This document shows positions 1 through 9,607 of a stretch of 38,899 bases of DNA, piece by piece. Numbering within the stretch: position 1 is the stretch's first letter; every line of letters starts with the position of its first letter. The translations under genes and the position numbers were made by a program. The stretch is from Darksidea phi (taxonomy: Eukaryota; Ascomycota; Dothideomycetes; Pleosporales; Lentitheciaceae). Location: NCBI GenBank assembly GCA_030770425.1, contig JASJFT010000065.1:177048-215946 (forward strand), written 5' to 3'. The notes below the pieces were generated by a model. The model saw only the letters and a program-made list of their open reading frames with translations, was not told the origin of the DNA and did not search any database.

Positions 1-100
1 AAAAAATTTTAAAATTTATAATTTCGGGACAAACCCCAAAAAAACAATTTTTACCCATTTCCTTTTTTACCCCGGTTAAAAAAAAGGGGCCCTACCCCCC

Positions 101-130
<30 letters not shown>
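1..130. other. Low-complexity contig-end sequence
   Basis: The sequence consists of runs of A, C, T and G and ends in about 30 consecutive A residues (roughly 102-131). It has no coding potential and its composition differs from everything downstream. It looks like a low-quality contig terminus or adapter/homopolymer artefact rather than biology. Confidence 0.6.
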
Positions 131-133
<3 letters not shown>

Positions 134-978
134 TAGAAGTAGTTGAAGCGTTCGCTTTTGAAGAAGTTGAGCAAAGACTCTAGGCGTGTGGTAAAGCTTC
201 CTGTTTGCACGGTGACGCATATCTTAGCTCAGCCTTAATGAGCGGCCACTAAAACGTCCTGTAAGCTTGCAGTCTTACATGTCCGGATTTCTGATTAAGT
301 AATGATTCCAAGTGTGAAAGAGTCTTCTAGCGGCGATGAAATGGTGTAGAGGTTGTACACGGCCATGATACTTAGCCTCATTTCTAGACTCGCGATGGCT
401 AATAGGACCCTAGCGCCGAATCCATATGTCTACGCAATCTATTCGCCTGAGGCAGTCACGGTTTACATAATAATAACACGTATAGACCTCGTTATCATCA
501 ATGCCGGCTGGTACCTTGACAATCCTGCGCTTAACGTACTTAAGTACCATTACAACAATGACAGCTTCTCAAATACGGGCGCTAAGCGATAGATGTCTTT
601 GATAGAATCGGCCGGTGTAGGAAGCTAAGAGGGGACCGCTGGGCTCGCAGGAAGGAAGAAGCACATGATAGAGACGAGCGATGAGCGGTATCTATCTTGT
701 ATCTATTTGGTGTGCGAGGGACTGCGACCGAGCGTATACATAGTTGCAACTACAAATTGCTCACGAGTCCATAACACATCGCAGGATCAAAACGGTCATT
801 CAACGGACGTGACGGAATGGTGAGCCATTGCTGTGATACCTACCCAAGGAATGCATAATACTTCAACGCAATAAGAGGGTCGAGCCCAGCGCTATGCAAT
901 GCAATAATGCAACGTTTATCAAAAGCCGTCTAACACACAACCTCATAACAATACCATGTCACCCATCCCTTCCGAGCC
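131..978. other. Intergenic, no gene recognised
   Basis: About 850 bases of mixed composition downstream of the ORC4 stop codon. The only sizeable open frame (353-592, plus) has no recognisable motif or splice partner. I see no tRNA-like or repeat structure here. Confidence 0.5.
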
Positions 979-3400
979 TCAAATCTGCCTACACCATCTC
1001 TCTAACCCCCGCTCAATACCCTTTTCGCCCGCCAACACAGCCCCAACTTCTTCCAGACTAACATCACACCTCACCATATCAAACCCACCGGTCAACCCCC
1101 CAACAACCGGCATGACAAGCCCCAACTCCACCAACCCCTCCCACTCCCGTCTTGCAACGTCCTTCCCCCACACCTTGGACACACCGCCTGCCGCACTAAT
1201 GCCCCCCGCTGCGCTCTGTATACGCGCTTTGGACGCGAGGGTGACGTATTCGTCGTAGGCCATGTTGAAGTTGCAGGAATCGCTGTCGTGGATGATGTCA
1301 AGGCGGCAGGCTGCAATGAGGAGGGAGAGGGAGAGCGTTGAAAGAGTGGGAACGAGGGAGAGCTTGGAGTCAGGGGGGACGATTAGGTTGGACGATGATA
1401 GTGGCAACATCGAGGAGAGCGTTGCTGTGGGGAGGAGGAAGGAGTTCAGGATCGAGGGGATGGATTTTGTGCGGTAGAAGTGTGGTGCGAGATAGCCTGT
1501 CAAGAAGGTTTTGGATGTGAAGAGGGCCTGCTGGGTTAGTAAAGGAGTTGATGGAGGATGTAGAGGTACTTACATCGATGTTGGAGTTCCACTCCGAGAG
1601 AACGTCCTGTTTCGAGCCTACACTTCCCTTCTTCTTTGCCAGCGTGTTAACAGCAGCTTCTAGAATGCCGCGCTCCTCCATGCTGAGATGTTCTGGTTGT
1701 ACAGTCAAATTGGCCTTGCACATCTCCTGAAACGCAGTAAACGTTTTTGCAAGTGACAAATGTACATAGCGATGGCTGAACCGACTCTTGACACGCTTCT
1801 CTAAGCTGTTAGCAACATCGATGCGTGTCGTGAGTCCAAGAACAGCAATGGGAGCCTTGCGTGACTGTGCAATGTCAAAGAGATTATACAGCAGCGTCTG
1901 CCGGGGATGCTGGGCGAAGAGGTCGAACTCGTCCATGATGAAAATGACAGCTTTTGCTATCTGATCAGTAACTTGACCCGTCTGCTCGGAGGGATGGGAC
2001 AGCAGTGCGAGAAGGGTAGTAAGGGTGTCCGCGTAGTTCTTGCCCACACCGCCGCTCTCTTCATCGAGATCCATTTCTTTGCCGAGCTGGCGCCAAATTT
2101 CGCGGAGGGCGATCTTGTCATCCGTATGGATGAAGCCATTGAGTCGAACGACGTGGTAGTCTTCGCTGTTGTCTTTCGACACTTCGGAGAGGACTTTGTT
2201 GACGAGCGAAGTCTTGCCACTCCCACGAGCTCCAATCAAGAGCATAGAGTTACCCTCACCCGCCGTGATGGTTTGCTCGATAAGCTGGTAGACAGACTTG
2301 TACTCGTCGTCTATCCCGATCAAAGGAGCAGGTCGCCTGCCTGTGATGCGCTCCAGCACAATGGCCTTGAGTAAATCCAATTCTCGACCGGGTTCCAAGT
2401 GTCCGCTCAGAAGTGACAACGCCTTCTCCTTCTGCGCCGAAGCAGGCTTGTTGAACGGACTTGGCTCGGTGGGGTCTAGCACACTGCCTACGATGCTGTT
2501 GCCATCTACGCTCATAGCGTCACCATCCACGTCCGCCCCAGCACTAGCTTGCTCTTCATCAGAAGCTTCCACGACTTCTTCCTCGCGGTTGTTCGTGTTG
2601 TCCACCCTGTTTGCCCGACGTCTTGCACTTGCCGTCTTGGAAGCGCTCAGGACCGCTAGTTGGTCTCGCTCGTCGAGGCCTGTTTGCCTCCTTGCCCGCC
2701 TCGAAGACGTGCCCAAAGCTAGCTCCCCGACTATAGACGTTACTCGGCTTTTCGCGCTCGTAGAAGGCTTCCTTAGAGCACCCTGTTTGGAGGGCGTGGC
2801 CGCAACATCATCCTGTTCTCCTCGCTGTTTCCGCGCAGAGCCCCTTGTCTTGCTGCCCGGAGCACGCCTGGTAGGTGTGGATGTCTCGTCCGCCAGGTCG
2901 TCCTCGGTGTCGGCCTCGACCTCGGCGCCGCGTCGAAAACCATTCACGAGTGACCGGAAAGACTTGCGGCTGGCGCTCTCTTTATCGGCCGTGCCCTTTC
3001 CTCTTCCCTTCTTCGGTGTACCCTGTGCCAGCTGAAGCTCGTCGGTGTTGTAGCTGGTGCTCTCCGCGTCCCTCTTCCGAGTCGATCTCATGGATTGCGG
3101 CTGGGTCTTTAGCGGGGGCTCGCCCAATGCACCCTCTATATCATCCCAGACATCCTTTTCCTCGTTCTCTTTGCGTGGGTGTCCTGCCCCGTTCGCTACG
3201 CCATTGACGCTTCTGCCTGCGCCTTTTGAGGGTGTTGCTCGCTCTTTGATGCCATGCGCCACTCCACTCGTGTGCGACACAGATCGATTGGTGAGTCTGC
3301 CCGATTTTCTCGCGCTCGAGGCCTTTGTAAGCGGACTAGAGGCAATGCGCGTGGGTGTGTCAAGCTTCCTCCTTTTCGAAGCTCGCGGCGAGCCGTCCAT
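979..3400 (-). CDS. ORC4: Origin recognition complex subunit 4 (ORC4)
   Basis: Two exons, 3400-1574 and 1527-979, joined over a 46-bp intron (donor GTAAGT, branch CTAAC, acceptor CAG), give 791 aa. Residues 1 to about 320 are basic, Ser/Arg/Lys-rich and low complexity, as expected for a disordered DNA- or chromatin-binding extension. An AAA+ domain follows: Walker A GARGSGKTS near residue 386 and Walker B VIFIMDEFDLF near 488, then a sensor-type stretch (GLTTRIDVANSLEKRVKSRF). The C-terminal part after the intron is the ORC4 winged-helix region. In the ORC family this subunit is part of the six-subunit complex that marks replication origins and loads MCM in the nucleus. The protein is longer than animal ORC4 because of the N-terminal extension. 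The start is the first Met of the long frame; the divergent MFS gene begins 381 bp away. Identity is well supported by motif order and spacing. Confidence 0.92.
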
Positions 3401-3735
3401 GGCACGAGAGGATGAGGCAATGCGTAGGGACTCGCGGTGAGTATTATCGTTTCGGCATCATATCAAAGCGTTCTGCTGCAAATGGCGTCGTCTGCTGGTG
3501 AATCTGGCGCGTTCATTTTCAGTCGCGTCCAACGCGCTCAAGTTACGCCACATTTGATGACTAAGGACATCAGCCACAGGCCTCGTCTCCACTTTCCGTC
3601 GGCATTTTCCCGTCATCATGCTTTGAAAAAGGGCGGCGAGGGGACGGCTGGTAGATGCAACTCGACGCCGTTATCGGCCGTCCACGCCCTGTCGTTGACA
3701 TGCCTTATCAATTGTCTCGCTGCGATACATGGTAG

Positions 3736-3743
3736 TATAAAAG
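3736..3743 (+). promoter_or_regulatory. TATA box of the MFS gene
   Basis: TATAAAAG lies 39 bp before the ATG at 3782, inside the 381-bp divergent promoter shared with ORC4. The short distance implies a very short 5' UTR or an upstream transcription start. Confidence 0.45.
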
Positions 3744-3781
3744 TAAGTGGTACTGCTATCATCACACGTCAATCTAAGACT

Positions 3782-5207
3782 ATGGCTTCAACTACCAGCA
3801 CAGAGCTCGAATTGACCCGTTTCGCTCAGCACCCGGAGACGCCAGAGATTGAGCCTCATCGAAATGAGTCCATTGAAGAGGCCAATGTAAGCTCCTCACT
3901 GCCACCTACGGATGGCGGGAAAGACGCCTGGCTGTTTCTTTTCGCCTGCTTCATGTTGGAAGCGCTCATATGGGGTATGCATCACTAAACTTGGAAACCT
4001 CGCCTAACGTTGCCCAGGGTTTGCAGCCTCGTACGGCATCTTCCAAGAACATTACAGCACACATGACTTTGCCGGCTCCAGCAATATCGCTGTTGTGGGC
4101 GCCTGCGCAATGGTAACGACATTCGCCTATTTGTCCAAGCACAACTGACATTTCTCACAGGGTATCATGTACATGGCAATCATCCCCGTATTTGCCCTGT
4201 TAAAGTGCTTCCCGAGACTGCGTGCTTGGGCAACGCCGGTGGGCCTGGTCATCATGTGCCTATCCCTGGGTCTTGGGTCCCTCGCAACCACCGTGACGCA
4301 CCTCATTGTCACACAAGGCATCATCTATGCCATTGGCGGAGGAATTGCGTGGACCCCCATTCTCTTCTATATCGAGGAGTGGTGGGTCCGCCGACGAGGG
4401 TTTGCATACGGTGCTACCATGGCTGGCCTCGGCCTTTCTGGAGCGGTCCTCCCCATCGTTCTGCAATGGCTGTTGACTAACTATGGCTTCCGTACAACCC
4501 TACGAGTCTACGCGCTCGCCTTCGTGGCGTTAAACTTCCCGGTCCTCTTTTTCTTCAAGCCGCGCCTCCCGCTCTCGCAGACTTCCCAGTCTCGAAGCTT
4601 CGACATGTCATTCTGGACCTGCTCCAACTACCTGATCCTACAGTCCGGAAACATCATTCAGGGGTTAGGCTACTTCCTACCGGCGATTTACCTGCCTACG
4701 TTCGCTAGCTCGCTGGGTGCCTCGGGTTTGGAGAGTACTGTCACTATTATACTGCTGAATGCCGCAGCTTTCGTGGGGTCGCTCTGCATGGGAGCTGCAG
4801 TCGACAGGTTTGACGTGGTGAACTGTCTCTTTGTCTCTGCGATGGGCTCTACTCTTGCGGTTTTTCTCATATGGGGGTTTGCGACGTCTCTTGCGCCGCT
4901 CTACATTTTCTGCCTAGTCTATGGGGCCTTTGCAGGATCGACTGCGAGCTCCTGGAGCGCGATAATTCGGGACACGAAAGAGAAGAGGAGTGGCGCCGAT
5001 TCCGGGATGGTTTTTGCCTTCCTATCTGCGGGTAAAGGAGTGTCCAATTTGTCAAGCGGCCCTCTTTCAGAAGCACTCCTGCATGCGGGAACCTGGAGAA
5101 CCGGAATGGCCTACGGAAGCGTATACGGTACGCTGATAGTCTTCACTGGCGCGACTGCTCTTCTTTCTGGGTGGAGCTTTGCTGCGAAGCGTATTGGCTG
5201 GCTCTGA
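3782..5207 (+). CDS. MFS transporter, monocarboxylate transporter-like
   Basis: Three exons (3782-3974, 4018-4112, 4161-5207; introns 43 and 48 bp) encode 444 aa. A polar, acidic N-terminus of about 50 residues precedes the first helix (DAWLFLFACFMLEALIWG), followed by FAASYGIFQEHY, a hallmark of the fungal MCT/MCH branch (Pfam MFS_1). The rest is a run of hydrophobic helices totalling about twelve, with a charged cytoplasmic loop (FYIEEWWVRRRGFAYG) in the usual position after helix 4. Members are plasma-membrane carriers for monocarboxylates, riboflavin or unknown small acids. Substrate cannot be read from sequence. The start Met is chosen because it is the first after the TATA box and gives the usual acidic tail. 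It is divergent from ORC4 and shows no operon-like link to its other neighbours. Confidence 0.85.
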
Positions 5208-6156
5208 GCTCGGTCGACGCGCTGAGTCTACATGCAAGCCTAGACAAGGATCGAAACAGGCACCCTCCCGTCTCAATCGACGTACACGGCCTTTTAATAG
5301 TAACACAATTCGTTTCTTGTGCAATGGTACAGCCTCAAACCACGTTCTTTGCGTCATGCGTTTGTCTGAGGCCCGCATTGCTGTATGCTGAACGAAAATA
5401 GCTGTGTCCCAAAAACCGCCACACCGGACTTCCACGCAATCTTCAGCCAGTCCTGATGCATTATCTACGCAGGTACTGGGAGACGCGCCATCATCGGAAC
5501 GCCACCCGCGCTCTCCGTCAATCATCGGCCGCGAGGCTTTTCGTGCATTGAGCAATCGCGATCCGTGGTTGGATCTGCGTAATCATCTTCAATGCAGATT
5601 ATCCCTCCGAACTCCATAAGTTTCGTGAAACTTGCAGATAAAGATGTCGATCACGTTTTCGGAATACCACGCCAATCAGCACCTTGCTTGGCGCATGGGT
5701 GATGCGCCATCGCCGTGTTTCAAAACTCCGCCCGTCATCCAGCCGTGAACTCCTTCATTTCCACCGTCCGTCGGAACAGCGACAGCATCTTCCGCGTCTT
5801 GATATCGCACGAGTTCGCATAAGCATTCGCATCCGTATGCTGACTCCTTCCTGCACGCGCCAGCTTTTGCCATCCCGAGCACCCACCCTGGCTTGGTATC
5901 CAGAATGGATGGTGTTGAAACACGCAAGCATCGGCTTGACGGAGTCCTTTGATGACGCCGTGCCACCAAACGTGCTTGAACGTGCTCGACAGATTGCGAC
6001 CCTGGATCTGGACGCATCAGAGCGGTGGTAGCGCAGCTCCGGACTGCGCCGGCCGATCTGCGATATGCGTGCATTTGGCCCCCGTTCAGGTGCTGGAGAC
6101 GAGTACGCCTGTGCAGATGAACGGATGGTTGGCTGTTTTGTATGTGGTCATAGAGA
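5208..6156. other. Intergenic, no gene recognised
   Basis: About 950 bases with several overlapping open frames on both strands (for example 5684-6031 plus, 5676-6074 minus), none with recognisable domains, signal peptides or splice partners. It probably holds the 3' UTR of the MFS gene and the upstream region of the secreted-protein gene. Confidence 0.45.
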
Positions 6157-6163
6157 TATATAA
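6157..6163 (+). promoter_or_regulatory. TATA box of the secreted repeat-protein gene
   Basis: TATATAA lies 217 bp before the ATG at 6374. It is followed by a CT-rich tract (about 6180-6330, many TCATC/CAATCA words) typical of the pyrimidine-rich leader of strongly expressed fungal genes. Confidence 0.45.
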
Positions 6164-6373
6164 TTTGTTGGTACCTCGCTGTTTCTCAACATCATCCACT
6201 CATCAATCAATCACTTCTTCACCCAGCTGCTTGGTCAGTCTCCATTCACAGATCTTTCGATCTCCACGTTCTTCAACTTGCTATTCACATTCGTTGGCTG
6301 CGCCAGTCTTTCATTGAATCTTCCTCAACTACCACATTCTTTCCAAAGAAACTCCGATCTCAGCAAGTTCAAA

Positions 6374-7078
6374 ATGAAGTCCTTTATCATCCTCACTATC
6401 CTTGGAGCCGCCATGGCCTGTAAGTACCCCTTCTTCACTATCTAGCCATTCTAATACATGATAGTGCCCGCTGCTCAAATGGGCGAGCCAGGTATGGGTG
6501 AGCCCCGTATGGGTGTGCGCCCCACGAGAACCCGTGGCCCGCGTCCCACTGGCGCCTGGCCCACTGGCTCCTGGCCCACTGGCTCCTGGCCTACCGGCAC
6601 TCGCCCTCACGGCCCTCGCCCTACAGGCACTCGTCCTCACCACCCTCGTCCTACAGGCGCCCGCTCTCATCCCACTCCGCCAGCCAACATTGAGGACGAC
6701 GACATGATGTCCATCCAGCCCATGGACCCCGAAGAAACCTTCGTTCGGAGGGCTCTGGAGATAGACTACCATCTTGCTCCTAGGCACGATGAAGATGATG
6801 AAAATGACGACGAGGAGGAAACCAAGGAGAGGAAAGAGCGGAAGGAAAGGGAGAAGCAAGAGAAGAAGAACAAAAAGTATAGCAGCGGCTTCGCTGGCCC
6901 GACTGGTACTGGTATGCCTCACGGAACAGGCATGCCTTACGGAACAGGTAGGCCTCATGGAACGGGCAAGCCACACAGCACCGGCAAGCCTCGCCACACC
7001 AAGTCCACTTCATCTGAGGAAGCTGGTGTTACGCGCACTGTCAACTGGGGTGCGGATCCCGAGGCTACCAAGGACTAG
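6374..7078 (+). CDS. Small secreted repeat-rich protein of unknown function
   Basis: Two exons (6374-6419 and 6465-7078, 45-bp intron) encode 219 aa. Residues 1-15 (MKSFIILTILGAAMA) form a signal peptide, and the intron falls at its end. The mature chain has four blocks: a Pro/Thr/Gly/Trp/Arg-rich block with repeated PTGSW and RPTGTRPH units; an acidic stretch containing FVRRALEIDYHL; a highly charged segment (DEDDENDDEEE then Lys/Glu repeats) that could form a coiled coil; and five hexapeptide units of the form G-[MRK]-P-[HYR]-[GSH]-T. There are no cysteines apart from any I may have overlooked, so it is not a classical cysteine-rich effector. I do not recognise a family. A cell-wall-associated, histidine-containing metal-binding or effector role is possible but unproven. 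Confidence 0.75.
6527..6670 (+). repeat. Coding tandem repeats (PTGxW / RPTGTRPH type)
   Basis: Imperfect tandem copies of a 15-bp unit (CCCACTGGCTCCTGG) are followed by longer 24-30 bp units carrying cact-cgtcctcac words. They encode the Pro/Thr/Gly block of the secreted protein. Near-identical neighbouring copies suggest recent slippage or unequal exchange. Confidence 0.65.
6911..7000 (+). repeat. Five 18-bp coding repeats (GxPHGT)
   Basis: Units at 6911, 6929, 6947, 6965 and 6983 encode GMPHGT, GMPYGT, GRPHGT, GKPHST and GKPRHT. Period and frame are exact; the last two units are the most diverged. Confidence 0.85.
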
Positions 7079-8466
7079 ACCATCACTGGCGGTCTGCATG
7101 GCGTTTCATTGGGGTACGAATAGAACTGGTACATGGTAGAGACTTTCTTTTGTTCTGTTTCAGTTGGTATAGATAACAGTTTTCTTTTGTCTCCTTACTC
7201 TGTCTTTGCCTTCATCAAGGGAAGTGCTCCCAAGATGGGTGCATATACAATTTAGGGAATATACTCACCGTATTTGAATTCATTGCCTGCAATTACTGCC
7301 ACCCTTCGTGAGTGCTCCCGACCACAGACGCAGGGTTTCTCCCATCCTCAGATTTGGATTTGCATTGATATCGCATCTGTGCTACGCTTTTTCCGTATTC
7401 CGTAACGTGTACGCAATGGCTGTGTTGGGTCTGTAATGCGCACTGGAGCTCATTGGTTCGGGCCTTATTTGCTTAGCATAAATGCTAGATTTCAACACCA
7501 ACTCCGACCGATGACCTCGAATCCTTAACTCCGCCCCAAGCGTTTAGACCCATCAATCGCAGCCCAAGCTCCATCTGATATCAGTAACATACCTAGTCTA
7601 AATTGATCGGACTTTACCACGCTCTTCGGTATTCGTGGTGAGCTTGCGGTCATGGTTGTTCTGAGATGGAATACGGCTGTAGGCTTTAATTCACGCATCC
7701 AAGCGTAACTCTAGATCTAACACGGATCATATTTCAGATTTAATCCCCGATAATACTCCAAAGCCTGAGATAGCAGGGGTGTGAGAAAGGGCTCCTGTCA
7801 CAGCAAGGCTGGAATGATCACCGAAGCGATGATTTCTAAGGTTAGAAGGGCTTTATGTTGGGTACGAGGCGTTTCGGTGGAGGGTTGTCGTGGCTCAAAG
7901 GGGAAAAAGATTGCTAGCGCCTAGTGAACGGTGCAGTGCCTTGATAATTCTGCCTCATATGCTAAGAGCAGGGTATGCTCTTTCCGGTGTTTGCCGTATC
8001 TGAGCTTAAGATCAAGGAAAGAGGCGCAAGCTTGCATTACAACTCTCATGTTTTACTTGGCGTAACGTATTTACTTTCCGTTAAGCTGCCTTTTTAATTT
8101 TCATTTCTCACCCTGGCATACTGCAACGTCAGCCTCTATTTTGATCTTTCCTATTTCTTGCTATTTAGTGGTCGTTTCTGCTCCCTTGTTCAAGCATCTC
8201 AATGCCATAGTCACTCCAGTATACTATGTCCTGCTCCCGCCAAGGAAGCAAGAGAAGTAGAGTTAGATATGCGCTGCCAAGATGTGTTAGCTTCTTTCGT
8301 ATAACCCGAGTTAATCTTTCCGCCTCGAAGATGCCTTTCGTGGCTGAGCATTCACCGACTATCGATAATGCGGCAGCCTGTTCAAGGCAGCGAACATTAA
8401 CCTTCATTTCAGCCAACACAACTGGACTCGATACTCGCTCATCTCTTCTACAAGATTGTCTGTACA
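7079..8466. other. Long intergenic region, no gene recognised
   Basis: About 1.4 kb between the secreted-protein stop and the Nudix start. Open frames are short on both strands and show no domain. The segment 8085-8115 is pyrimidine/AT rich and may be promoter sequence for the Nudix gene. No repeats or RNA gene were recognised. Confidence 0.45.
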
Positions 8467-9097
8467 ATGGCCACCGCAACTGCCACCTCCGTTCCTCCGT
8501 TCGAGTATCCAGCTTCACTGCAGGAGTACATGGTCCCGGAGAAAGAATATCTCAAACAGCACCCCGAGTACCGGGCGCTATGCACGGGGATTGTCGTATT
8601 CAATCAAGAGGGCAAGATGCTCCTCGTCCAGCGCGCGGCAGATGAAAAGGCCTTTCCTGACTTTTGGGTGCGTTACTCAACATCCCGGTAGCCCACCTGC
8701 TGACCTACTCCAGGAAATTCCCGGCGGTAAAGTCGATGACACGGACGAAACGATGCTGCACGGCGCCGTCCGCGAGCTCAAAGAAGAGACTGGATTAGAG
8801 GCTACGCGCATAGTACGGAAGGTGGGAGACTTCTCGTTCGAGGATAGAAAGAAGCCAAACGATCGTGTGCCGAAGTGGGTGAAGCACATTTTTGAGATGG
8901 AGGTCAAGGATCTGGGGGCTATTAGCTTGGATCCTGTTGAGCACCAGGCGTATTTGTTTGCGTCGGAAGAGGAGGTTGTGAAGGAGAGGGTGGGAGAGGT
9001 TGAGCTAAAGTACATTACTCCTCCTAACAAAGTTATCAAACTGGACGCGTTTAAGCATCGACGGGAGGCGAGCGGCAGCCGCTCGAGATGCGATTAG
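8467..9097 (+). CDS. Nudix hydrolase domain protein
   Basis: Two exons (8467-8667 and 8714-9097) over a 46-bp intron with a GTGCGT donor encode 194 aa. The Nudix box sits right after the intron: PGGK, then E-x7-REL-x-EE-x-GL (AVRELKEETGL), with catalytic glutamates in the REL-x-EE core. Compared with the textbook G-x5-E spacing there is one extra residue (G-x6-E, KVDDTD between), a variant I believe is common in fungal members. Upstream strand FNQEGKMLLVQRA is the typical beta-strand lead-in. The family hydrolyses nucleoside diphosphates linked to another moiety; the substrate is not predictable. The start is the first Met in frame after a CAACACA-rich leader and gives a Thr/Ala-rich N-terminus without a clear targeting signal. 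Confidence 0.88.
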
Positions 9098-9607
9098 TTA
9101 AGGTCACGGAGCAATAGACGAAAGCAGCCATGACGGCCGTGCTGGATACTATGTATACTCCATGATCGGATGCATGATGCGCGTAGAAGATGAAACTCGA
9201 AAACGTCCCAACCAAGATCCGCCAATAACAGCACGAGGTAGAGTAGGCGAGCGTGGGCATGGTGGAGGAGGGAATGCGACCGATAGTCCCAGACGTGTTC
9301 GTGTTGAAGCCATCAAGAAGGCAATTCAGACAGCGACTCTGTCGGCGACTGACGGCGGCTCTGACGGCAATTCTAGAATGTACGCAATTAGAGCCGTCGA
9401 AGGTCGGTCCTGCAACGAAGGAAAGAAAGCATCCCAAGTTTCAAAACATCGAGAGTATTGAACCTCCAGCGCCCATCCTGGGGGGCAGCCACTAGTTCCT
9501 TGGCCGCCGAAGCCTACCGTCTCTACCACTGCCCGTGTGCGTGTGCGTACAGAATCACAAACCGCGACCTTCCCTCCTCGTCTGATCGCTCGACGGGCGC
9601 CGGCAGC
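9098..9607. other. Intergenic, upstream region of the FarA/CTF1-like gene
   Basis: About 510 bases with no recognisable gene. It carries the presumed Nudix 3' UTR and the promoter of the regulator. No clear TATA box was seen. Confidence 0.4.

Noticed and set aside
2880..2930. Several CCTCGG words in ORC4 and MFS coding sequence as FarA-type sites
   Set aside because: About twenty single copies are expected by chance over both strands of this window; only symmetric pairs in non-coding DNA were kept.
2298..3035. 245-codon open frame on the plus strand inside ORC4
   Set aside because: It is antisense to the Ser/Arg-rich, low-complexity N-terminal extension of ORC4, whose codon use leaves the complement open. 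No domain or signal.
5067..5555. 162-codon minus-strand frame at the MFS 3' end
   Set aside because: Overlaps the last exon of the MFS gene antisense; composition is compositional shadow (Arg/Ser rich), no signal or domain.
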